Positions 28,801 through 40,800 of a stretch of 64,000 bases of DNA are shown piece after piece (position 1 is the stretch's first letter; each line of letters starts with the position of its first letter). The position numbers and the translations under genes were made by a program. This DNA comes from Undaria pinnatifida (lineage: Eukaryota > Sar > Phaeophyceae > Laminariales > Alariaceae). Location of the stretch: positions 3,161,001 through 3,225,000 of the forward strand of contig JABAKD010000017.1 in NCBI GenBank assembly GCA_012845835.1, read 5' to 3'. Below the pieces are notes generated by a model. The model made no database searches, was not told the DNA's origin, and saw only the letters and a list, made by a program, of their open reading frames with translations.

Positions 28801-31800
28801 AGAGCTATTAAGGTATATCTCTTTTTGGCGAAACTGTTCTATTGCGTGCATTAAAGGACTTGTTTGTTAAGCTGCGCCGTTTCGCGCCAGGTTTTGAGTA
28901 AGATGTACAAAAATAGTGGTTTACGACGCGTTCTACGATAGAGGTATTAAGGTACGATAGAGCTATTAAGGTATACCTTTTTTTGGCGAAAATGGTTTCT
29001 GAATGACTGAACTCCTTAACCCGAAATCGTCGAAAATACTTAATTTTTTTTTCGCATTATGATCCTCGCCGTGTATACCTAGGCCAGACGGGAAATTTTC
29101 ATATCTGGTATATACAAGCAGTTTTGTTTTTCCTCTAAAAATCAGTTTTGTGGGGGGGTTAAGAAGGACATGTCTTATCCTCCTGAGGTGAAGGACCAGT
29201 TGAAGATAAAAACGTCGTGCACGCCTCTATCCTAGCACGCGTCAAATGCTTCAACCAAAAGCAACAACTGTTACTATTATTACCTATGTCGTCCACGGAG
29301 CACGCATCGTACTTAACCAAAACATTCAGAACGAAGAACCATACCGAGATTCCGACGATTGTTTTTGGTAGGTAAGGAGGGCCGTCATTTAGACGCACTG
29401 TTTCAGCCAAAGACGCGTGCTACGATGAGAGGTTTACCACCTTTTTTTTCGAAGGTTTCCTCGATTTTGGGAGCTTAAGACCTCTCCCAAATCCTGATTT
29501 GGAGAAAAATGAGCCTACCTGCTTTATCGCGGATGAAAAATCCCGTGACCTAGGGCACACGACGAGAATCACGCAAAAAAAGGACCTACTTGCTTCGTAC
29601 ATAGTTTTCGACGATTTTGGGTCAAGGAGTTCCGCCATTCAGAAAACAAAGTAACCAAAAAAAGTGGTACGTGCCTCTATCGCAGTGCACACGTCCCTCA
29701 AAACGGGACACCTTCTGTCGTGTAGCACGCGCGTCTAGCGGCGCTCCTTGAGTAACATCCCCCTATCGCAGCATTGCTCAGGGTTCAGACCCAGGCTACG
29801 GTACGATAAGGGTACCCTTTTAGGGGCAGTGTTTCGCATTGGCTCGGGGTCACTCGCGAGAGTACCCCCTCTGTTCCTCTGCGGTCTTACGTATTTTCTT
29901 GGTGTGAGATAACTTGACGAAATCAGTCCGCAAGTGGAATGGTTATCTTCGCTGCCCCTCCGAAACATCGACTGACGCATTCTTGTCCACGTGAGGTGCT
30001 TGGTCACTCGCGCGAGTGGCTCAAGCCCGGTATTGAATATTGTGGGGGTTCCCCCCTCTCGCAGCATTGCTCTGGGTTAGGATGCCTCTTTTAAGGGACG
30101 CGTGCTACGATAGAGTTATACCGTTTTTTGGCGAAATCACTTTCTGAACGACGGGGCTCCTTAACCCAGAATCGTCGGAAAATACGCCCCCATTATTTTG
30201 CATTATTCTCGTTGTGGTGTACCCCTAGGCCTGTGGGATTCTTTCACCCGGTAGAAGCGGTTTTTATTTTTGTCCACGATCTCTTTACCCAGGTTTTGGG
30301 TTCAGAAGGACATGTCTTAACCTCCCAACGTGAGGGCCCCTCGGAGAAAACGTGGCTCACCTCTATCATCGTAGCACGCGTTACGGGCGTTTTTGTTTGA
30401 GGACTAGCGCATAGAAGCTTGGTCGGGTGGTGCTTACGAATGCCTTCGGAGGCGTTCGTCCGGTGAGATGTTGGGCCCCTCACAGTATTGACATAAGAAC
30501 CCAGCAGCTCCTGCTGCGCCCCTCTAGAGCGCGGGATGATTTTTTTGCTCAATTTTAGATTTTAGGTCGAACATATCTAATAAAGAGGTCATCGAGTGAG
30601 TGAGAAACCTCCGAAAAAAACACCAATCTGTCTGTAAAAATAAACAAAGTTAATAAACAAAGTTTTTACATTTAACACGGAAACAAAATGCTGCTTTGTT
30701 TCCGTACATATTGCGGTAGTAGGTGTTACCGAAACCGAGGCTCACCTATCCAAATACATACCCCACCCATATACCTCTGCTACTCCCCAACCCCTGCTAC
30801 TCTGTATGCGGTACCCTGCTGCTTCATCAGGTTGTCCTCGACTTCAACGAACCGGGCGATCCAATCGTTCCTGACGAGGCCAACGCTGCGGGCGACGCTA
30901 TCTCTGGGTATGTTTGCCCCAACAGCATTAGTGAATGGTTTTTGCTGTATGTAGTAGGTGTCGCTACACGGCGCACTGCCGTGCAGCGACGAATCGTCGG
31001 TCAGCTAGGACGCCACCGCAATGCGACAGCGCAAACCCACAATGCTATGGTGTAGGGGGGTCGCTTTTGTCGGACCATTTTTTCGAAGCGGAGCTCCCCG
31101 CGTCACTCGTGCGAGCGACCCCCTTGATGTTCCTCTTGGGGTCGTAGGCTTCGGACGAGTGCTACGGTAGAGGCATTGAGGTATACCTTTTTTTGGCGTT
31201 TTTTTTCTGAGTGACGGGGGGCTTCCTTAAGCCAAAATCGTCGGGAAATATGTCGTTTTTTTGGCATGATTATCATTGTTTGCCCTAGGACATGGGATTT
31301 TTCATCTGGTAGCTGTTTTATTTTCTTCTCCGAGAAAATCAGTTCATGGGAGAGGTACCTTAAGCTCCCAACTTGAGGGACCTCGGAAAAACATTGGTGC
31401 AACCTCTATCGTCGCACGCATCTTCTGTGCTGTTCTTGTTTTTCGGTGTGAATGCCCAATGAATGGGAGACGGTTAGCTACGCGTTGCGCCAAACAAACC
31501 ACCTAAAACGTGCTTTTGTCAGCGAGATACAGATTCACTCGTGCGCGAGCATGATACCTCAGACCAGGTAGTGAAAAACGGGGGTAGTAACATCATCATA
31601 ACTTTCCCCCTACACCACCGTCGCCTTCATCAGCAGCGCCCCTGAAGCCACATAGAGCTGTACCACTTTGGCTGAGGCTCTTCAATCTATAGTGGAGCTC
31701 AATATATCCCTCAAACCCCCCCCCCAAAAAAAAAACGAGTGCCACGATAGAGGTGCCCAAAAATATTAATATACTTTGAAGTAATTGCAAAACGAGAATA

Positions 31801-34800
31801 ACGGCATTCCGACGATTTTTGTTGATAGGTTAAGGAGCCCCGCGTCATTTTCAGAAACCGTTTTTATCTAAAAATATATATCCTACTTCTTTATCGTAGC
31901 ACTTGTCAAAAGTAGTAGTATAATATAACAGTAACCATCTGATGTGCTTGACTGAGTTTTATTGGTCGACCGCAGACCCGCACATGAAGCAGTGGAACCG
32001 TGAACTGCTGTGCTCAATGCTCAATAATAGTCGATTTTTGCAACAACATCGTTCATTTTGCCCCTTGGGCCATGGAAAATAGTTCACCTGATTCATGTTT
32101 TCTCCAAGCCAGCGTCTAGTAGGTAGTGTATAGCAACAGGTCGCCCCGGTGGCGTATCTGGTCGTCCTCGAGCCACGTATAATAGATCAGTTTCGTGAGT
32201 TCGAGTCCCCCCGAGTGCATACTCGTATAAATTCGTAGGAACTTTTTTTGTGCACAAATTGACTTGCGGAAGCGCGAGAGCTTGAGTTAGCAACACTCGA
32301 TGAATTATCGACGAGAAGTGCGATTGCTGAACCTATGCGCGATAAAAATTGAAGGCAAGTACAAGGGGGAGGGGAGGGACGACACCTGTGACCACGGCTT
32401 GTCCAGAAGTTGGAAAGTAGAAGTATGGAAAAAACAACAAAAAAAGGTCGAATGCGCGTGAAAAGCACGACGACAGCTACGACCGAGGAGTCAACCCACG
32501 GAAGGGGTTACAGTTTTTGCGCCAAAAAGTCCCTGGGCGATTGAGGTCCTTATGTGAGAAACTGCCAGTCAATGAAGTAATTTCACGAGTACATTGTATT
32601 TTCGGACCAAGGCATAGAAGCTTGGCCGGGTTGCGCGAACGAATGCCTTCGAAGTCATTTTTCGGGTGAGATATTGAGTTCCTCATGTGAGGAGCTCAGG
32701 GACTTTCTGATGCTGGGCACCCCCTACCGTGGGATGGCTCCGAGGTAGCAATTTCTAAGGCCAGGGGCTCTTCAACTGATGAACCGCCGACCAGGGCTAC
32801 GTGTCAGGGGGGGGTACCCTACCGAGTCTGAGCCACTCGCTGCACAAGCGAGTCTGTATTTCCATGACAAAGTGGGCTTCTTAGGCGATGTCCTCGGAGC
32901 AACTCGTATTAGTAGCTAACTATGCCATTACAGATTCAGATCGAAAACTCAAAACAGCGCCAACGATTGCGATCGCAAAGGAAGTCACTGCAAAAAAAGA
33001 CCCCCAAACGGGGGGGGGGGGGGGGCACTGCCGTAACCTTGCCCCCCCTCTGTACCTTGTTGACACTAAGCATATTATGGCTGATTCCGCCCATCCCAAA
33101 ACGAGCGATTTTCTTCAACGAACGGTTCATCTGGCTGCTCGACACAAGGAAGGATACGATTGAAAACAAAGTATCCATGTATTTTCTTGTGTGCAAAGAA
33201 AGGCCTATCGATCGTTGACGTCGGGGTGTCGAGGGACACCGTATTGCAGGAGATACGACCGGGAGCTGGTTTTGAAACCGGCGATTTTGTTGAAGAAACG
33301 TTGGGGGGGCTACCTCATACCCTGCTATTAATAGGCGAGCTTTGCGGCGCAGCGTAGCCAACCCGTGCATTGGGGATCCACACCGTGTACAATTAAAGCG
33401 GCAGGAAATCGTAGATTTTTGCGAAGAAACAGGGGGGCCCCGCGCGCAAGTGACTCCGAGCCGCTACAAAAAAGAAGGTTGGCGCGTGCTACGATAGAGT
33501 CATACCGTTTTTAGGCCTTGTTTTTTTTTTAATTGCGGCGGTTCTTACCCAAAAATCGTCGAAAAAGGCGCCGTTTCTTTGCTCCCAAATTGAGGAAGCC
33601 TCAGAAAAAACGTGGTGCATCTCTATCGTGGCACGCGTCGGTTCCAAAAAAAAATAAGCCCTCTATCGCCGTTCCCTTCGTCCACCCAAGTATGGTTGGG
33701 ATCCCTCCCACTAGTCGAGATACGTATCATACATCGGAGGCCTCATACATCGGGGATGTCTCATCATGCACTGGACGCCTCATCTGTCGGATGCCTGACA
33801 ACAATACATCGGATGCCTCATACATCAGATTCCTCATCATCACACATCGAATTCCTCGTCATCAAACATCGCGGGTGTCTCGAAATATTTCGTATCGAAA
33901 CCAATTTTCCGGTGAAGGTGTGTGTAAAAATATGGCGATCCTCAACTGGAAAAGGATCCTCTCACAGGGAAAAACGTCGGGGTGCAAACCATACCGTGTA
34001 GCAGCGCATGTGTCGCGCCTCCTTAAGTGAATGCTACCCCTTCCATGCATCCCTCTGAACCCCTCAATGGCCTCCTTCGTTTTCCCGACAGCGCCTTCGG
34101 GTCAGGAAATAGTACAGATCTAAACGGCCCGAGCGGTAGCAGCCCTGAAGAGGAGAATCACCCGGCAGCATCAAGTCCGCATGAGCGTCGACTGCACGAT
34201 TCCGGAAATACTGTGGTATGTCGTCCGAGGATTGGACACCATGTATTATTATGTACAATTTGTCCCCCCGCTCCAAAAATGATGGAACTTTTCTTTAGTC
34301 GTTCTACGGTGGTAGTAGCCCCCTCCCAATTTTTCGTGAAGGAAATCGTTGGTTTTGAAACCCAGTTTCCCGGGTGGATATCCTGAGATACGGTGTTCCT
34401 TGCAGCCCCGACGCCACCGTTCGGTAGTCATAGTCCTGTGTACAAAATTTATAGATGATGATGTAGTTTCCATAGCATCCTTCCATCGTGTTGAGCATCT
34501 ATGAAACGTTCGTTAAAAAACCTCGCTGGGGGGGGTTGGGAGGGGGGCGGGGTATCGAAAATCGAGTATTTTCGTGCTCCACCAAGTGAGATGAGGTGCG
34601 GGGAAAGTGTGCAACGACGCGAGGTTCGACAGGTAGGGGGTGTGAAGCACTTGATGGCGAAATTGTCTCCGAGTAACGCGCGGGGGAGGCTCCTCGGCTC
34701 TGAGGAGAAACCCCAATATCGCTAGAATGCCATTTCTAGTGTTTCATTGTATGCACTACGATTCGTTGGGACACTAGGTCGTGAGATTATTCCTCGGGGG

Positions 34801-37800
34801 TTGCGTTTTCATTTGGGTGAGCTACTAGCGTGTCCCCCTTTTTGGTACTGAGGCCATTTCTTATGCAGTCGGATTTGTCCGTCGAAAACGGCCTTTTTCG
34901 ACTGAACCCCAAATCGGGCTTTCTTACGCAGTCTAAGAAGGGCTTTTTCGACTCAACTTCTTTCGACTGACTGAGAATTCCGACTGACGGATTCAGTCGA
35001 AAAACTCGACTTTTTCGACTGGATCCTCCAGTCGAAAAACTCAGTCGAAAAAGTTATACACGTGTTTTTTGAACCGATCGCATCGCCCATCCCACCACCA
35101 AACACACACCCACACGGCCATACGGCCACACACCCATACCAGGTACCACACTGCAGTATTATACAAGGCGCTGACGCTGGCTTGGCTATCTCTGCTGCTG
35201 TTGATTCTCGCAACAAGTCAGCGTGGCGCATTCCTGGTTCCGCTCGCCAACAGCGTGTGTAACACGACGGCAGCAGCGCGCGGTCTCGATCCCATGCTGC
35301 CAACAACGGCTGCGCCTGCTGTAGCTTTGGCGGCTCTCGGCTGAGTGCAACTCCACGAAACGTAGCTTTGGCGGTTTTCGGCTAAGCCCAAAGCCACCAA
35401 CTCGCTGGGACGAAGGTTCGTCGAGCCGTAGCTCGCGGAGACAGCGCGAAGCACAGAGTTGCCAACCGATTTCGCCTGCTGTACAGCAGTGCTCCCTCAC
35501 ACCAACCGCCTCTAGGAAGAGCACAAAAACTATAAAATCAACTCGACTGACGATAAGAAGAAGGACCAGAAGAATCCAGTCGAGAAAAAAGTCCAGTCAA
35601 AAAGGGCCGTTTTCGACTGGCGGAATCCGACTGCATAAGAAATGGCTTAAGGTGTACCCCTCTTGGGCTATTTATTTTTCTGAATGGCAACAGTGCTCCT
35701 TAACCCCAAGTCGTCGGGTTTTTTATTTTTTTTCGCACTTTTTGTTTTTTTGGGTACCTAGACCACGGGATTGATTGCCCATCCGGTTGCACTTTTCGTT
35801 TTTCTCAAAATCGGTTTTCGGGTTAAGAAAGGAATAAATATCCTGAAATTAGAAGCCTCGGAAAAAAAAAAAGATGCACAAATACGGTATCATGAGTCGC
35901 TCCGTCAAGCTGTTTGCGAACACCCCCCCCAAAACAAAACAAAAAGTCTCAGGTGCACTGTTATCGTGGCACATGCGTCTGGACGCTTGCGCCATCCACG
36001 TGTGTCTACCTTTCTCCCTGCCCCAAAATTATTAGAAATTATGATATATTGTCTGTACGATATTACACTCCTGCGCTTGAGGGGCCTTCGAGAAGCAACC
36101 GCGCCCGGTGCCTTACTTCGCGATTGTTCCTCCTTGACAAAAAAGTTCACCCTTCAGCTGGTCATAAAATCACCACGCCGTCACCTTTGGAACACAGTGC
36201 GTCCCGAAGCAAATCGCCAACTTCAATTTCTTAAAAGGCGAGCTCGGCCAGCATGTGAACCACTGGCAGGTCTACATTCCCCCTCCCCGAACATAATCCT
36301 CAACATATACCTGGTAAATGCATATGTATACACATCTATATATATGTCATACATCATATCTAAGGGGGGAGTGTTGTCAACTTTTTGACTAAATATATGG
36401 CGTTCCTTTTTTTTCGACAGACGCGTGCTACGATAGAGGTATACCGTTTTTTGGCGAAGTGGTCTCGGAATGACAGGGCTCCTTAACCCAACATCGTCGG
36501 AAAAATAGTCAATTTTGTTTTTCGTGGTCCTCGTCGTGTATTACCAAGGCCATGGGTTTTTTTATAGTCGGTTTCACTTTTATCTAGAAATCAGTTTTTT
36601 TTGGGAGAGGTCTTAATAAGCTCCAAAATTGAGGAGTAGAGTTGGGAAAAAAACTGGTGCACCTCTATGGTAGCAGGCGTCTGGAAACGACATGGGTTCA
36701 CACGTGCGGCAACTGACTGTTTCTCGGTCCCACCATCCCCTCGCCTAGATTCGAAACCCCTCTCCCCCGCACTCACCCCCGTCCCGTCAACCGAGCAGAT
36801 CGATGTGATGGTTCTGTACAGCGTGGCATCCTTGGTCACGATGGGCGTGATCACCCCCGCTCAGATGGAAACGATCATCTTGGAAGGTTTGGTAGGGACG
36901 AACGAGGCGTTCGTGAACTCGGAGGTGCCTGTCTACTTCAACCCCGTGCACATCGGACAGGTAAGATATGCGTGTTTTTCTAAGGAAAAAGTCGTTCTAG
37001 ACGGTGGCCCCTCCCAACTATAAAAAACTGTTCTTTAACGAAATCCCCGGTTTGGGAACCATCTCCCTGCCGTATCTCCTGAAATGCGGTGCTCTTTTGC
37101 CACCCCGACGTCATCGTTCGATAGTCCTCTCTCTGCAAAACATAAAAATATACCAGGTACGAATACATATGTTTCGTAGCACCCTTCCTCGTGTCGAGCA
37201 GCCAGGCCATGAAACGCTCGGTAAAGAAGATCGCTGGTTTGGGGGGGGAGAGAGAGAGGGGGAGGGGGGGGGGCTATCGTAGAATCAGTCCAACTGAGGC
37301 ACAATGTCGTGGATCTTGACATTTGTTTTGTTGAAAGATCGGGGAGGGCTTGTTCGCACGCCTTCATGACTTGTGAGCGTTTCTTTGTTGCGTGAGCGTG
37401 CATTTGTGCTTTCAAATCCCGTGCGCATTGCTTGGGCTGGTGCGACATCATAAATCGATCCAGGAATAAACCGCAAGGAGCGCGATTAACATCGCTGTGC
37501 AGTCCTCGCCTCCCAAGAGTAAGCACCGACTATAAATGCTCCGTTAGGCACGCGACGCGACAGGGATAGCAGCTTTCAGGCTGAATCTTTCCTGACAAAA
37601 ACGAGACTGCCAGACTACCATAAGGAACTACCCCCAACAACGTTAAAATGCAGTTTCAGAGAAAATTACATTTATGAATTCGGTTTACGCCTTAATGACG
37701 CGCATAGATAGTACACGGTAGCGAAGGTGCAGCGTTTTTGTTATTTTCTGGGGTGTCTCATATCTTTACGCAGTCTGCTACACCTCACCGAAAAAAGGTG

Positions 37801-40800
37801 TTTTTTTTTTCCCCTGTGTGGTGGTGGGACTGCGCTCTGGTAGTTCCTGGGTGGAAGAAAGTTATTCATTTTTTTTTGTCTAAATTTAACTGTAAGTTTA
37901 ACCTGTTGAACAAAAACCATGGCCTAGGAGGCACACCACGCACGAATATTGACGCAACGTGCTACGATAGGAGGAAGAAATTTTCGTCCGAAATTGTTTC
38001 TGAACGCCGGGGCTCCTGAACCCAAAATCGTCAGAAGAAACTGGTCACTGTTTCGCATGTTGTTGATTCTCGTTGCATGCCTAGGCCACACCTGGGATTT
38101 TCGTCCGGTACAGCAGTTACACTTTCTCCAAACCAGTTTTTTTTTTTTTTTTTTCAAGCTCCTGAAGTGAGGAACCTCGGAACAAAAAAGAGCGGCGCAC
38201 CTGTACCTTAGCACGCGTCTACTGCGATTGAACACGAGGTTAACCCGTCCAAAGATAGACGGGATGCTACGATTGAGGTAATATTAGCAAAGGGGCACTT
38301 TTGTTTTGTGCACGTTTGTTTTTCTGAAGGACCGGGAGCTCCCTTAACCCCAAATATATATGCGTTGGAATGAAGATTATGTTCTCGTTTTGCAATTCAT
38401 TAATGGCTTTTCTACTCATACTGCGGCAGAAGTTGTATACACCGATTTTTCTCTGAGGCTCTCCTGGTTTCAGGCGCTCCCTTCCCCACCCGAAAGAAGG
38501 CATGCTACACGATAAAGGTAGCACTTTTTGTCGTTCCGCGGTAGCCCCCGCAACTTTTCTTTCACCGGAATTAGTTGCCGATTTTGAAACTAGCTCCCGG
38601 CACTACCTCCTGAAAAACGGTGTCCCTTGCCACCCCGACGTCATCGTTCCATAGTCCTTTGCAAACGATCAACAACATGAAGACTGTTTGCTAATGACGC
38701 CCTTCCTCGTGTCGAGCAGCCATGAAACGTTCGTTCAAGAAAACCGCTGGTTCAGGGGGGGGGGGGGCTATCGCAGAACCAGTCACTTTTCGTCTAAAAT
38801 GTTTTCTCAACCCAAGATTCGTCGGAAATAGAGGCCGTTTGTTTTTTTATGATTCTCGTTGTATGCCCAGGTCATGGGGATTAATATATCCGCGATAAAG
38901 GACTGGTTCTACGATAGCCCCCCCCCCAAACCGGCTATTTCTTTAACGAACGTTTCATGGCCCCTCGACACGAGAAAATATGCTATGAAAAAAATATCTC
39001 CATTTATTTTCTTGTTTGCAAAGAACGATTGAACGATGATGTCGGGGTGGCAAGGGGCACTGTATTTCAGGCGTCACGGTCGGGAGCTGGTTTCAAAACC
39101 GGCGATTTCGTTAAAGAGAAGTTGGGGGGGCTATCGTAGAACGACTCAAAGCAGGTTTATTTTATTTTTCTCCAAATCAGTTTTTGCGGTTAAGAAGGAC
39201 GTGTCTTAACCTTCTAAAGCGAGGAATCTCAGAATAAAGTGTGGTGCACCTCTATCGTGGCACGCGTCAGAGACGATTCTGAGAAAAATCCTCGACCCAA
39301 TGGACGTTCCCATGGCCTACGTATCTCAAAAATGTCCTGCCGACGACGCCAAATGTTGTGGTACTCCGAGAGAGGGATGCTTGTTTGGTCGGTGTTGGGA
39401 AGCGCACCCCTCATGGGTTCCGGTGTCTTTGGTTAGTCTCTCCTCATGGCTCGCTGGATAGACTCAATAGCTTATTTATTTGCATTATTTCCCTACATAG
39501 AATACTAAAAGATAGGCGTAACTGGGCTATGTAGCGTGGGGCACGGTAGTGCAGGGTAATGCACGGTAGAGCAGGGTAGCGAGATGAGGGGCGTCCTGCT
39601 TATCCCATCATCGTCACCTACATTATCGCCCATCTATGATAGCCTTGACGTGAGCGTGACATCTAATATCACGCGGTTTCACCTCAACGATGACATGGTC
39701 ACACGTCGAATCTATAAACTGTTCTCCTACGGAAGGCACTCCATTACAAAAACAAATACTGCGGAAACAAAGAATGAACTCCCGACGATTTGGGGTCAAG
39801 GAAACACCGTGCCCCTCAGCAAAACGTTTCAGCCGAAGGGTGGTACCTTTTCATCGTAGCACGCGTCGGTGTTGGAACTTTCGGTTTACAACTCAAAATG
39901 TTGTCTTGTGGGGGGGGGGTATATCTAGAGTAGTTGATCGACCAAGAGAGGCACCTCAGGAAAACAAAATGGTGCACTTTCTTACCGTATACAATCGTGC
40001 GTCGATTTTATTTAATATGTCAAGGAGCGCCGTCATTCGGATTTTTTCCCGGTCAAAAAGTGGTATACCTTTATACCTCTGCCGCAAGATCCCGCGTTTA
40101 TTGCGTTTAGAGAGCAGCCAGAGCAAAGGTATAGAGGGGTGTTCAAATATCTCACCCCAAAGCTTGAACTTCGAAGGCATTCAATCGCGCAACCCGGTCT
40201 GGGGAGCACATCTACGCGCTACTCCTACAACAAGTATGCATACTCGTTATAAGTATCAGACTAGTGGGTGCAGCTACGCGCTTGAGGCTCAGTCGGTCGG
40301 AAACGTTTCGGGCCCCGAAAGTTTTTTTTTTTTCTCACACTTTTACTTTCCAGCTTCTGGACAAGCCGTGGTCACAGGTGTGGTCCCTTTCTTCCCCCCG
40401 GTTCTTGCCTTCGATTTTTATCGCGCATATACAGGGTTCAGCAATCCCACTGCTCGTCGATTTCTCATCGAATGTTGCTAACTCACGCTCTCGCGCTTTC
40501 CGCAAGTCAATTTGGGCACAAGAAAAAGTCCCAACGAATTTTTACGAGTATGCACTCGGCGGGGCTCGAACTCACGAAACTGGCCTATACCAGGCTCGAG
40601 GATAACCTGATACGCCACTGGGGCGACCGGATTTGAAAGTACAACCCCCCCACTGTGATAGATGGTGGCCACAGGCGGCGAAACAGGACGACGGGGGATA
40701 CGATAACAAGCAAACATTTTTTTGATGTAATATATGGAAAAAGCGTTACTGAGCGCCCAAACGTTGGAGGTGTTTCTATTAGGAGTAGTAGGAACGGCTC

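Larger units (their letters stand above)
19374..30830 (+). other. Intron 4 (11.5 kb), longest intron
   Basis: It contains family A, B, C and D elements, plus an island without such elements (about 21.8-25.3 kb) that carries the tyrosine-recombinase relic and an unidentified coding-like stretch. Confidence 0.5.

Noticed and set aside
33720-33880. CRISPR-like array
   Set aside because: The units are imperfect, with no constant repeat and no true spacers. It is a minisatellite in a eukaryotic intron.
34853-35646. Coding exons inside the foldback element
   Set aside because: Short frames on both strands, with no splice-consistent, family-like peptide.
36667-36798. Upstream extension of exon 7
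   Set aside because: The frame is open, but it runs into a family A element, and the acceptor at 36798 joins exon 6 in phase.
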